Positions 11,314-21,104 of a stretch of DNA of 64,000 nucleotides are shown one piece after another; position 1 is the first letter of the stretch, and each line of letters opens with the position of its first letter. The notes beneath the pieces were generated by a model, which was not told the DNA's origin, searched no databases, and saw only the letters and a list, made by a program, of their open reading frames with translations. The stretch covers positions 1 through 64,000 of the forward strand of contig NZ_MLFS01000015.1 of NCBI RefSeq assembly GCF_002095485.1, written 5' to 3'. The position numbers and the translations under genes are program-made. The DNA comes from Pantoea wallisii. Lineage in GTDB: Bacteria; Pseudomonadota; Gammaproteobacteria; Enterobacterales; Enterobacteriaceae.

Positions 11314-12291
11314 ATGAGCGAAACGGCAAGCTGGCAGCCGAGCGCACCCATTGCCAATTTGTTGAAACGCGCCGCGATCATTGCGGAGATCCGTCGTTTC
11401 TTTGCCGATCGCGGCGTACTGGAAGTGGATACCCCGGCCATGAGCCAGGCAACCATCACCGATATCCATCTGGTGCCGTTTCAGACCCGCTTTGTCGGGC
11501 CAGGCGCAGCGGAAGGGCGCGATCTGTGGCTGATGACCAGTCCGGAGTACCATATGAAGCGCCTGCTGGCGGCGGGCAGTGGCCCAATCTACCAGATGGG
11601 CCGCTGCTTCCGTAATGAGGAAGCGGGACGTCACCACAATCCGGAATTCACCATGCTGGAGTGGTACCGTCCACATTACGATATGTACCGCCTGATGAAT
11701 GAAGTCGACGATTTGCTGCAACAGGTGCTGGAGTGCGACAGCGCCGAATCACTCTCCTATCAGCAGGCCTTTATTCGTCACCTTGAGCTCGATCCGCTGT
11801 CGGCGGATAAAGCGCAGCTGCGTGAAGCGGCGGAGAAGCTGGGCGAGGGTGAGCTGGCGAATCGCGAAGAGGATCGCGATACGCTGCTGCAGCTGCTATT
11901 TATGCTGGGCGTAGAGCCGAAGATCGGTAACGATAAGCCGTGCTTCGTTTACCACTTCCCGGCCAGTCAGGCAGCGCTGGCGGAGATCAGCACTGAAGAT
12001 CACCGCGTTGCAGAGCGATTTGAGGTCTATTACAAAGGGGTTGAGCTGGCGAACGGGTTCCGCGAGCTGACCGACAGCCGCGAGCAGCGTCAGCGTTTTG
12101 AGCAGGATAACCGCCGCCGCGCCGCGCGGGGCCTGCCACAGCATCCAATCGATACCTATCTGCTGGATGCGCTGGCGCACGGCATGCCAGCCTGTTCCGG
12201 TGTCGCGCTGGGCGTTGATCGCTTGATTATGCTGGCGCTCAGAGCGGAAGCGTTGAGTGATGTCATCGCCTTCCCGGTGGACCGCAGTTAA
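11314..12291 (+). CDS. epmA: EF-P beta-lysylation ligase EpmA (GenX/PoxA)
   Basis: A 325-residue paralogue of the class II lysyl-tRNA synthetase catalytic core without the anticodon-binding domain. It activates (R)-beta-lysine and attaches it to K34 of EF-P. Class II motifs are visible: motif 2 [20 protein letters not shown] and the motif 3 region [14 protein letters not shown]. The length equals E. coli EpmA, and an AGGAG-type ribosome binding site precedes 11314. With epmB and efp nearby it completes the EF-P modification set. The junction to degS downstream differs from E. coli. Confidence 0.97.
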   Translation: MSETASWQPSAPIANLLKRAAIIAEIRRFFADRGVLEVDTPAMSQATITDIHLVPFQTRFVGPGAAEGRDLWLMTSPEYHMKRLLAAGSGPIYQMGRCFRNEEAGRHHNPEFTMLEWYRPHYDMYRLMNEVDDLLQQVLECDSAESLSYQQAFIRHLELDPLSADKAQLREAAEKLGEGELANREEDRDTLLQLLFMLGVEPKIGNDKPCFVYHFPASQAALAEISTEDHRVAERFEVYYKGVELANGFRELTDSREQRQRFEQDNRRRAARGLPQHPIDTYLLDALAHGMPACSGVALGVDRLIMLALRAEALSDVIAFPVDRS

Positions 12292-12314
12292 GGCCCTTTG
12301 CAGCGCAATGCATC

Positions 12315-12352
12315 ATGGGAAGCGGTGACATAAGGCTGGCGCCGCTTCCCAT
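12315..12352. terminator. Hairpin between convergent epmA and degS
   Basis: Stem TGGGAAGCGG / CCGCTTCCCA with a 16-base loop in the 66-bp gap between the two convergent genes. The T tracts are weak, and it may act in both directions. Confidence 0.5.
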
Positions 12353-12356
12353 AAAG

Positions 12357-13429
12357 TTACTGTGACGGCGTGTTTGTGGCTTCCGGAAACTCCTGAATGG
12401 TCACCGGCAGCGTCATTTTCTGTTCATTACGCAGTATCTGCACATCAATCACCGAGCCCGGACGAATCTCCGCAACCTGATCCATGGTCTCCTGCGCCGA
12501 GAGCGCCGGTTTGCCGTTCACCTGCAACAGCACGTCGTTGGCCTGCAGGCCGGCGCGATCGGCGGGCCCGCCGGGCGCCACATCGCTGACGATAATGCCC
12601 TGAACCCGATCCAGATTACTGCCCTGGCCGTGCAGCGGCGGCAGTTCACGGCCGGTGATCCCGATATAACCGCGAATGACGCGGCCATCACGAATCAGCT
12701 TATCCATAATTTTGCTCGCCAGCGCGGTGGGAATGGCAAAGCCGATGCCCTCTGGCGTTTCGCCGTCATTGCTTTTATCAAAGGTCAGGGTATTGATGCC
12801 CATCAGCTCGCCGAGCGAGTTGATCAGCGCACCGCCGGAGTTACCCTGGTTGATAGAGGCATCGGTCTGCAGGAAGTTTTGCCGGCCAGAGGAGCTGAGC
12901 CCGATACGCCCGGTGGCACTGATAATGCCCTGCGTAACGGTTTGCCCCAGGTTGTAAGGGTTACCAATCGCCATCACCACATCGCCAATATGCGCTGCCC
13001 GCTTCGAATTTATGGGGATCACCGGCAGGTTGGTGGCATTGATCTTCAGCACGGCCAGATCGGTCATGGCGTCGGAGCTACCAGCGTGGCTTCAAAGAAG
13101 CGTCCGTCCTGTAAGGCGACAATGATCTGATCGGCGTTATTAATGACGTGCTTATTGGTAAGGATGTAGCCTTTTACGTTCATGATCACGCCGGAGCCCA
13201 GCGTGGTGATGCCGCGGTTATTGTTACCGTGGGCGCTACGGTTATAGACGTTGACGACCGCAGGAACGGCACGGCGCACGCCCTGATTAAAACTGAAGGG
13301 CGCTTCATCGGCGCTGCTGTCATGCTCGAAAGTGACGTTGCTGCCCATTCGCAGCGCAGGGATCGCGACAAGTAGTAAACCCGCCACGATCAGGCCCATC
13401 ACCACTGAACGCAAAAGTTTAAGAAACAT
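12357..13429 (-). CDS. degS: Site-1 stress protease DegS (frameshifted as given)
   Basis: Inner-membrane-anchored trypsin-like protease that starts the sigma-E response by cutting RseA when its PDZ domain senses unfolded porins. An N-terminal membrane anchor (MFLKLLRSVVMGLIVAGLLL), the catalytic His in TNKHVINNAD, Ser in GNSGGALINS and one PDZ domain are present. The reading frame breaks near 13076-13082, where one base is missing. Repair restores TLVGSDAMTDLAVLKI with the catalytic Asp and gives 357 residues (E. coli 355). Since degS is essential in E. coli, a sequencing deletion is the best explanation. Confidence 0.92.
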
Positions 13430-13473
13430 GGTGTTATTTCAAGCCAGGTGAGATCGCAGGGCAGAATAGCACG

Positions 13474-13505
13474 AGAAAGGCGGACAAACACCTGCTTGTC
13501 CGCCT
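13474..13505 (-). terminator. Terminator after degQ
   Basis: Ten-base-pair stem AGGCGGACAA / TTGTCCGCCT just downstream of the degQ stop on the minus strand, followed by TTTCTCG. Confidence 0.7.
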
Positions 13506-13515
13506 GATGCGAGGA

Positions 13516-14886
13516 TTATCGCAGAAGCAGGTAGATCGTCTCGTCGCCGCGTACCACGTTAAGAGCCAGCACCGGCGGTTTACCCTCCAGCACCTTGCGC
13601 ATTTCAGCGAGGTTTTGCACGCGAGTGCGGTTAACGCCGATGATCACGTCATCCTTCTGCAGGCCAACCTGTTCTGCAGGCGTGCCTTTTTCAAGGGTAT
13701 CGACCTTCACGCCTTTATCACCGGTTTTGGTGGTGCCATCGCTCAGCGTTGCGCCCTGCAGGGCCGGTGACATCAGCTGTGCGCTGGCCGTAGATTGCGC
13801 GCTCTGTTCCAGCGTGACGGTCACAGTCACCGGCTTACCTTCGCGCAGCAGACCAATTTTCACCTGCTGGCCCGGCGGCGTGGTGCCCACTTTCACGCGC
13901 AGCTCCGCAAAGCTGGTAATCGGTTTATCGTTAATCGCGGTAATAATATCGCCCGCTTTAATGCCAGCTTTCTCCGCCGCGGATTTTGGCAGCACTTCAG
14001 AAACAAATGCACCGCGCTGGGCATCAACGTTAAATGCTTTGGCGATATCGGCGGTCATCTCAGTACCTTTGATACCGAGCTGGCCGCGCTTCACTTCGCC
14101 GAACTGAATCAGCTGCTGTGCAAGGTTCATCGCCATGTTACCGGGAATAGCGAAGCCGATGCCGATATTGCCGCCGCTGGAGGCAAGAATCGCGGTATTA
14201 ATACCAATAAGCTCGCCGTTGAGGTTAACCAGCGCGCCGCCGGAGTTGCCGCGGTTGATCGCTGCATCGGTCTGGATAAAGTTCTCCAGCCCCTCAAGGT
14301 TCAGGCCACTGCGGCCCAGCGCCGAGATAATCCCGGAGGTTGCCGTCTGACCCAGGCCAAATGGGTTACCGATCGCCACGGCAAAGTCGCCGACTTTCAG
14401 CGCATCGGAGTCAGCAATTTTCACCTGCGTCAGGTTTTTCGCCCCTTCAACCTGAATCAGCGCAATATCAGTTTGCTCATCGTGACCGATCAGTTTGGCA
14501 TCGTACTCATTGCCATCGCTCATCTGCACGCTGATTTTGTCTGCACCGTTGACCACGTGGTTATTTGTGAGGATATAGCCTTTCGCGGCATCAATAATGA
14601 CGCCGGAGCCCAGCCCTTCGAACGGCTGCGGCTGCGCCTGACCCGGCGCCTGACCGAAGAAGCGCTTCAGCGGTTCAGGAATGTCCTGCGCCTGCTGGCC
14701 GCTGTCGGTGCCTTCCACGTGCACGCTGACCACGGCCGGCAGCACTTTTTCCAGCATCGGTGCCAGGCTTGGCAGATCCTGTCCCTGAATTTGTGCGGGC
14801 AGCGTCGCCATTGCAGCCGGTGCTGCCGCCAGACTCATCCCAATGCTCAAGGCTAATGCGCTTAACAGGTTTACTTGTTTTTTCAT
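13516..14886 (-). CDS. degQ: Periplasmic serine endoprotease DegQ
   Basis: A 456-residue HtrA-family protease and chaperone (E. coli DegQ 455). It has a signal peptide (MKKQVNLLSALALSIGMSLAAAPAAMA) and a trypsin-like domain with His in NNHVVNGAD, Asp in TDIAL and Ser in GNSGGALV. Two PDZ domains follow, the second ending in DETIYLLLR. It lies directly upstream of degS on the same strand, as in E. coli. The length of the loop region after residue 60 favours DegQ over DegP. Confidence 0.95.
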   Translation of the reverse strand: MKKQVNLLSALALSIGMSLAAAPAAMATLPAQIQGQDLPSLAPMLEKVLPAVVSVHVEGTDSGQQAQDIPEPLKRFFGQAPGQAQPQPFEGLGSGVIIDAAKGYILTNNHVVNGADKISVQMSDGNEYDAKLIGHDEQTDIALIQVEGAKNLTQVKIADSDALKVGDFAVAIGNPFGLGQTATSGIISALGRSGLNLEGLENFIQTDAAINRGNSGGALVNLNGELIGINTAILASSGGNIGIGFAIPGNMAMNLAQQLIQFGEVKRGQLGIKGTEMTADIAKAFNVDAQRGAFVSEVLPKSAAEKAGIKAGDIITAINDKPITSFAELRVKVGTTPPGQQVKIGLLREGKPVTVTVTLEQSAQSTASAQLMSPALQGATLSDGTTKTGDKGVKVDTLEKGTPAEQVGLQKDDVIIGVNRTRVQNLAEMRKVLEGKPPVLALNVVRGDETIYLLLR

Positions 14887-14960
14887 TGCTACAACGCTCT
14901 CGCTGCGAAAAGGGGGATAAAAGAAGTGTGACAGTTGTTTGTAATAAGTGTTCGGAAAAC

Positions 14961-14990
14961 AAAAAGGGCACAGCGATGCTGTGCCCCAAA
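14961..14990 (-). terminator. Rho-independent terminator after zapG
   Basis: On the minus strand, stem GGGCACAGC / GCTGTGCCC with a short loop and five T, in the gap between zapG and degQ. Confidence 0.85.
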
Positions 14991-14994
14991 AGGA

Positions 14995-15398
14995 TTAGTT
15001 GCGTGGAGTACGTTCGCCACCGCGCAGTAAACCGGATGCGCCTTCAGAGTAGTCGCGCGGGATCTGCACCGGCGCCTGATCGTTATCAGCTTCGGCTTCC
15101 GTCAGCTGGTAGGCAAACGGGTTCTTTTCACCCGGCAGATCGGGCAGCAGGTCATTCGACCCTTTCGCCATGTGCTGATACAGCTGGCGATAATCACGCG
15201 CCATGTTGTCCAGCAGCTCTGCACTGCGTGCAAAGTGGTTGGTGAGCTCTTCGCGATAATCTGCCAGCTCGGCCTCGATTTTTCCAGTTCGTACTGCATG
15301 CTGCGCTGCTCACGCAGCTTTTTGTTGCCAAAACGCACTGCTACAGCGCCGACAATAATGCCAATCACTAAACCAATCAGCCCGTATTCCCAGGTCAT
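14995..15398 (-). CDS. zapG: Z-ring/envelope protein ZapG (YhcB, DUF1043), frameshifted as given
   Basis: A small protein with one N-terminal membrane anchor (MTWEYGLIGLVIGIIVGAVAV), then a coiled coil rich in Glu, Lys and Arg, and a hydrophilic tail ending in GLLRGGERTPRN. In E. coli it interacts with division and elongation proteins. One A is missing from a run of A on the minus strand near 15283-15289. Restoring it joins YELEKIEAELADYREEL with the downstream frame and gives 134 residues. It is divergent from zapE, as in E. coli. Confidence 0.9.
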
Positions 15399-15582
15399 AA
15401 TAACTCCCGTGTAATTTCCGTTGCTTCGTAGGGCATTGCTTCTGTTTCAACTTCAATAGTAGCCACTATACCCGTTAATCTATTGGAAGTGGAACTCTCA
15501 GGCTGTATCGCTTAGTGTAGAGCGGCCTAATTTTCGACAACCGACACGTGGATCGGACTTATTCAGGGATTCTGGAAGAACC

Positions 15583-16710
15583 ATGCAAACCTCATCTCCG
15601 CTTGCGCGCTATGAGCAGGCGCTGTCGCAGGGCGAGTTTCGTCCGGACGATGTACAACGTGCAGCAATTACCCGTTTAGATCGCATCCAGCAAGGATTGA
15701 TTGCCCGTGCGGGCAGCCAGGAGCCGGCCGCGAAAGGGCTGTTGGGACGCCTGTCAAAGCTGATGAATAAAGAGAGAAGCAGCAGCGAAGCGCCGGTGCG
15801 TGGCCTGTACATGTGGGGCGGCGTCGGACGGGGAAAAACCTGGGTGATGGATCTGTTTTTTCAGTCTATTCCTGGCGATCGCAAACTGCGTCTGCATTTT
15901 CACCGCTTTATGCTGCGTGTCCATCAGGAGCTGACGCAGCTGCAGGGCCACAGCGACCCGCTGCTGATTGTGGCTGACCGCTTTAAAGCCGAAACTGACA
16001 TTCTCTGTTTCGATGAGTTTTTTGTGTCGGACATCACCGATGCGATGCTGCTCGGCACGCTAATGGAAGCGCTGTTTGCCCGCGGCATTTCACTGGTCGC
16101 TACGTCAAATATTCCACCGGATGAGCTCTACCGCAACGGCCTGCAGCGTGCGCGCTTCCTGCCCGCGATCGAACAGATAAAGCAGCATTGCGATGTGATG
16201 AATGTGGATGCCGGAATTGATTACCGCCTGCGCACGCTGACGTCGGCGCACTTATGGAACTTCCCGCTCAGTGACGCCACGCACGCCGAGATGGAGCGCA
16301 TGTTCCGTGCGCTCTCCGGCAAATCGCGTGAAGAGGCGCCGGTACTGGAGATTAACCACCGGCAGATGCCCACGCTGGGCGTGCATGAAGGCGTACTGGC
16401 GATTAACTTCCTGACGCTGTGCGGCGAAGGGCGTAGCCAGCATGACTATATTGAACTGTCGCGCCGCTTCCACAGCGTGCTGCTGTATGATGTGCCGGTC
16501 ATGATTTACAAAACCGAAGACCAGGCGCGCCGTTTCCTTGCGCTGGTGGATGAGTTCTATGAGCGCCACGTCAAACTGGTGGTCGCCGCTGAAACGTCGC
16601 TGTTTGAGATTTATCAGGGCACGCGCCTGAAATTCGAGTACCAGCGCTGCCTGTCGCGCCTGCAGGAGATGCAGAGCGAGGAGTATTTGCGTCTGCCGCA
16701 CCTGCCCTGA
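15583..16710 (+). CDS. zapE: Cell division ATPase ZapE
   Basis: A 375-residue AFG1-type P-loop ATPase (E. coli ZapE 375) that associates with the Z-ring and affects its stability under stress. Walker A GGVGRGKTW lies near residue 80, Walker B CFDEFFVSD near residue 145, followed by sensor-region VATSNIPPDELY. The gene lies between zapG (divergent) and rplM-rpsI, as in E. coli. Confidence 0.96.
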   Translation: MQTSSPLARYEQALSQGEFRPDDVQRAAITRLDRIQQGLIARAGSQEPAAKGLLGRLSKLMNKERSSSEAPVRGLYMWGGVGRGKTWVMDLFFQSIPGDRKLRLHFHRFMLRVHQELTQLQGHSDPLLIVADRFKAETDILCFDEFFVSDITDAMLLGTLMEALFARGISLVATSNIPPDELYRNGLQRARFLPAIEQIKQHCDVMNVDAGIDYRLRTLTSAHLWNFPLSDATHAEMERMFRALSGKSREEAPVLEINHRQMPTLGVHEGVLAINFLTLCGEGRSQHDYIELSRRFHSVLLYDVPVMIYKTEDQARRFLALVDEFYERHVKLVVAAETSLFEIYQGTRLKFEYQRCLSRLQEMQSEEYLRLPHLP

Positions 16711-16899
16711 TAATGAGCAGGAATCGTCGAATTAGCTGTAAAAAGGTTCGATCTTTGAGTTCGACTTCTCTATAATCTTGCGACCCCACGTTACGGCATA
16801 GATTTTCTTTTCCCGGAAAGCTATGTGATCCGGTAACTCTACCTGAGGGGGTGGGCTTGCTGGGCGAAATGGTCGTGTGAGCCTCAATCGTTAACTTAG

Positions 16900-17376
<477 letters not shown>

Positions 17377-17388
17377 TCGGGATTATAG

Positions 17389-17784
<396 letters not shown>

Positions 17785-17815
17785 TTGTTTGCTGCTTCGG
17801 CAGTTACAATTGGCT

Positions 17816-17844
17816 CAAAAAACCCGCTTCGGCGGGTTTTTTAT
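17816..17844 (+). terminator. Rho-independent terminator of rplM-rpsI
   Basis: AAAAAACCCGC, TTC loop, GGCGGGTTTTTTATT, 32 bases after rpsI. Confidence 0.9.
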
Positions 17845-18113
17845 TGCCTGAATGCGCGATATTTCAGGCTAAAAACGCGAGCTTTCCCCGCATTTTGCCT
17901 GCAAATGATCAACCCCGCCCCACAAGCTGCTTAAAATCTGGTAAACTCACTGACACTTTGCGCCCGCGAGCCGCTGCGTTGTGCCTGTCGTTCCTGTCGG
18001 GAAGACCGGACACAGCACTGCACGCCCGGCTGTGTGCGAATCTGATAAGCAGGTGAGTCGCCGCGTGGTGGGCTATTCGCAGTATTTTTTTGTGAACAAA
18101 CTTGGAGGTTTTC
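17845..18113 (+). promoter_or_regulatory. sspA upstream region
   Basis: About 270 bases without a supported gene between the rpsI terminator and sspA. An extended -10-like TGGTAAACT lies at about 17939-17947. No clear -35 accompanies it. The GGAGG ribosome binding site just before 18114 belongs to sspA. Confidence 0.35.
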
Positions 18114-18755
18114 ATGGCTGTCGCTGCCAACAAACGTTCGGTAATGACGCTGTTTTCTGGTCCGACTGACATTTTCAGCCATCAGGTACGTATTGTGCTG
18201 GCTGAGAAGGGCGTCAGCGTGGAGATCGAGCAGGTTGAAACGGATAATCTGCCGCAGGATCTGATTGACCTCAACCCGTACCGCACTGTGCCAACGCTGG
18301 TCGACCGTGAACTGACCCTTTACGAATCCCGCATCATCATGGAGTACCTTGATGAGCGCTTCCCGCACCCACCGCTGATGCCGGTCTATCCGGTTGCGCG
18401 TGGCGAAAGCCGCCTGATGATGCACCGCATTGAGCAGGATTGGTATAGTCTGATGCGTACCGTGGAAACCAGTAGCGGTGCCGATGCCGATGCGGCGCGC
18501 AAACAGCTGCGTGAAGAGCTGCTGGCGATTGCGCCTCTGTTCGCACGTACCCCGTTCTTCATGAGCGAGGAGTTCAGCCTGGTGGATTGCTACCTGGCCC
18601 CGCTGTTGTGGCGTCTGCCGCAGCTTGGCGTGGATCTCTCCGGTGCCGGTTCAAAAGAGCTGAAAGGCTACATGACGCGCGTATTTGAGCGTGACTCTTT
18701 CCTCGCTTCATTGACTGAAGCAGAACGTGAAATGCGCCTGCAAGCCCGAGGCTAA
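18114..18755 (+). CDS. sspA: Stringent starvation protein A
   Basis: A 213-residue RNA-polymerase-associated protein with a glutathione-S-transferase fold that lacks GST activity in the family. It opens with MAVAANKRSVMTLFSGPTD and is near-identical to E. coli SspA through DRELTL.ESRIIMEYLDERFPHPPLMPVYPVARGESR. Start 18114 has a GGAGG ribosome binding site. It forms an operon with sspB four bases downstream. Confidence 0.97.
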   Translation: MAVAANKRSVMTLFSGPTDIFSHQVRIVLAEKGVSVEIEQVETDNLPQDLIDLNPYRTVPTLVDRELTLYESRIIMEYLDERFPHPPLMPVYPVARGESRLMMHRIEQDWYSLMRTVETSSGADADAARKQLREELLAIAPLFARTPFFMSEEFSLVDCYLAPLLWRLPQLGVDLSGAGSKELKGYMTRVFERDSFLASLTEAEREMRLQARG

Positions 18756-18758
18756 TCT

Positions 18759-19243
18759 ATGGAAATGTCGCAACTTACGGCTCGTCGTCCCTATCTGCTG
18801 CGTGCATTTTATGACTGGTTGCTGGATAACCAGTTAACGCCGCATCTGGTGGTCGATATCAATCTGCCGGTGTGCAGGTGCCGCTGGAGTATGCGCGTGA
18901 TGGGCAGATCGTTCTGAACATCGCGCCGCGTGCGGTCGGCAACCTCGACCTCGCCAATGATGAAGTGCGCTTCAACGCACGCTTCGGCGGCGTACCGCGT
19001 CAGGTTTCTGTACCGATGGCGGCAGTGCTGGCCATCTATGCGCGTGAAAACGGCGCAGGGACCATGTTCGAACCGGAGCCGGCCTACGAGCTGGCAGGGG
19101 ATGAGCAAGAGGGTGGTCAGGAAGAGACCGTGATGTCGGTAATTGATGGCGATCGCCCTGACGATGCGACCGACGACGATCACTCGCCGGATGATGAACC
19201 CCCGCCGCGTGGAGGACGACCTTCACTGCGCGTCGTGAAATAG
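18759..19243 (+). CDS. sspB: ClpXP protease specificity-enhancing factor SspB (frameshifted as given)
   Basis: Adaptor that delivers ssrA-tagged proteins to ClpXP. The N-terminal MSQLTARRPYLLRAFYDWLLDNQLTPHLVVD is followed by a one-base gap near 18868-18872. Restoring a G gives INLPGVQVPLEYARDGQIVLNIAP and 161 residues in total. The disordered acidic linker and the C-terminal ClpX-binding tail RPSLRVVK are both present, so the gene is probably intact in the organism. It follows sspA at four bases. Confidence 0.93.
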
Positions 19244-19253
19244 TTCATGCATA

Positions 19254-19287
19254 ATAAAAAACGGGCCATCAGGGCCCGTTTTTTTAT
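19254..19287. terminator. Bidirectional terminator between sspB and the diflavin reductase
   Basis: AAAAAACGGGCC, ATCAG loop, GGCCCGTTTTTTT between convergent genes. A and T tracts on both sides suit termination in both directions. Confidence 0.85.
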
Positions 19288-19298
19288 GGCTGCGCGCC

Positions 19299-21053
19299 TC
19301 AGTAAACGTCGCGCAGATAACGCTTATCTTTCTTCAGCTGGTCAATATACGCGGCCGCACGCTCGCTGGAGAGGCCACCAAACTGACGCACCACTTCATA
19401 CAGCGCGGCATCGACATCCTTCGCCATGCGGGAAGCGTCACCACACACGTAGAAGTACGCACCTTCCTGCAGCCAGGCGTACAGCTCAGCGCCTTTCTCC
19501 AGCATGCGGTTCTGCACGTAAATCTTCTCTTCCTGATCGCGTGAGAAGGCCAGATCAAGATTTGTGAGCAGGCCACTCTGCTGCCAGCCAGCCAGTTCAT
19601 CCGCGTAGATGTAGTCGTGCTCCTGATGCTGATCGCCAAAGAAGAGCCAGTTTTTGCCCTCTGCGCCGGTTGCCTGACGCTCTTGCAGGAAGGCGCGGAA
19701 CGGTGCAATACCGGTGCCCGGTCCCACCATAATCAACGGCGCACTGTTGTTCTGCGGCACGCGGAAGGCTTTGTTCGGCGAGATGAAAATAGCCGGTTTC
19801 TCACCGCGGCGCACGCGCTCGGCAAGATAGGTTGAGCACACGCCTTTACGCTCACGTCCGCCGCTGTGATAGCGCACAGAAGCAATCGTCAGGTGCACCT
19901 GATTAGGATGTGCTTTCGAACTGGAGGAGATAGAGTACGCGCGGTGCTGCAGCGGGCGCAGCATCGCCACGAATTCCGGTACTGACAGGCTGCGCTTCAG
20001 CTCGAGCTGCAGCAGATCCAGCGTATCTTTGCCCCACAGCCAGTTAGCCAGCGTGTCTTTATCATCATGCTGGAGCACGTGCAGCAGCTCCTGGTTCGAC
20101 GTGTGCTGGCCCACCCACTCAATCAACTTACGTGACGGCTCAGAGATCTCAAACTGATGCGTCAGTAAATCGCCCAGATTGCGATCGAAACCAGGCACCG
20201 GCGTTTCGTAGTCGGCTTTTAGCTCGTTCAGCAGCAGGCTAACCAGCTCTGCATCGTTGACCGGGATGATACCCAGCGCATCGCCCGCTTCGTATTTCAG
20301 GCCGCTGTCGGTCAGGTCGAACTCAAAGTGACGGATATCTTTGGCCGACTGCTCGCCCGACAGGCGTTTGTTTGTTGCCAGAGCGGCGGCGTACGGGTTC
20401 TGTTTGTTGCTACCCGGAATCACCGGCGCCTCTGGTGCGCTCTCTAACACCGTGCCACTGCTGCCCGCGCTGGCGGCAAACTGCGGCATGGCGTTACCAA
20501 TCCATTCGCTGGAGGGCTCTTCAAAATCGATATCGCAGTCGATACGATCGAATACGCGTTTCGCGCCCAGCTGCTCCAGACGCATATCAAAGAATTTGCC
20601 GGCCTGGCAGAAACCATCGTAGCCGGTATCGCCAATGGCCAGGATGGCGAAGTGCATCTGTTCCAGACGCGGTGCAGTGCTGGCAGAGAGCGCCTGCCAG
20701 AACAGCTGAGCGTTGTCCGGCATCTCACCTTCGCCGTACGTGGAGGTGACAATCAGAACGTGGCGCATGGTGGCGAACACATCCAGATCGACTTCGCCCA
20801 GTGCCTGAACCACCGGCACCAAACCTTTGGCGCGTGCCGCTTTCGCTGCGCTCTGCGCCAGCGCTTCTGCGTTACCGGTCTGTGAACCGAACAGAATGTG
20901 CAGCTGGGCGCTGGCGCCCGCACCGGCAGCCGGTGCGGTCTGCTTATCTTCTAATACCAACAGACGCGAGTGGAGACCGGCGAGAAAACCCGCCAGCCAG
21001 TATTTCTGCTCGCCGTTAAACGGCGCATCTTCAGGAATGTAAGGAATCTTCAT
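19299..21053 (-). CDS. CysJ-like NADPH diflavin reductase, partner candidate of the GOGAT-like protein
   Basis: A 584-residue protein of the CysJ/cytochrome-P450-reductase family. Order of domains: a short N-terminal region (KYWLAGFLAGL); an FMN-binding flavodoxin domain at about residues 50-195 (ILFGSQTGNAEALAQ, STYGEGEMPDNA, GDTGYDGFCQAGKFFD); an FAD-binding connecting domain (DIRHFEFDLTDSGLKYEAGDALG, RAYSISSSS); and an NADPH-binding domain (GPGTGIAPFRAFLQER, YVCGDASRMAKDV) ending in LRDVY like CysJ. No sulfite reductase hemoprotein (cysI) or cysH is nearby. Instead it lies 51 bases downstream of the GOGAT-like gene, where E. coli has gltD. I infer that it feeds electrons from NADPH to that protein. 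It could instead be a relocated CysJ or a general reductase. Confidence 0.85.
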   Translation of the reverse strand: MKIPYIPEDAPFNGEQKYWLAGFLAGLHSRLLVLEDKQTAPAAGAGASAQLHILFGSQTGNAEALAQSAAKAARAKGLVPVVQALGEVDLDVFATMRHVLIVTSTYGEGEMPDNAQLFWQALSASTAPRLEQMHFAILAIGDTGYDGFCQAGKFFDMRLEQLGAKRVFDRIDCDIDFEEPSSEWIGNAMPQFAASAGSSGTVLESAPEAPVIPGSNKQNPYAAALATNKRLSGEQSAKDIRHFEFDLTDSGLKYEAGDALGIIPVNDAELVSLLLNELKADYETPVPGFDRNLGDLLTHQFEISEPSRKLIEWVGQHTSNQELLHVLQHDDKDTLANWLWGKDTLDLLQLELKRSLSVPEFVAMLRPLQHRAYSISSSSKAHPNQVHLTIASVRYHSGGRERKGVCSTYLAERVRRGEKPAIFISPNKAFRVPQNNSAPLIMVGPGTGIAPFRAFLQERQATGAEGKNWLFFGDQHQEHDYIYADELAGWQQSGLLTNLDLAFSRDQEEKIYVQNRMLEKGAELYAWLQEGAYFYVCGDASRMAKDVDAALYEVVRQFGGLSSERAAAYIDQLKKDKRYLRDVY

Positions 21054-21104
21054 GGCTATCAGTACTCAAACCCGTTTCGTCATCAATATTCTTCAGTACA
21101 GCGA

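Noticed and set aside
13795-14856. 353-codon plus-strand frame
   Set aside because: Entirely antisense to degQ, with composition typical of a reverse-strand shadow.
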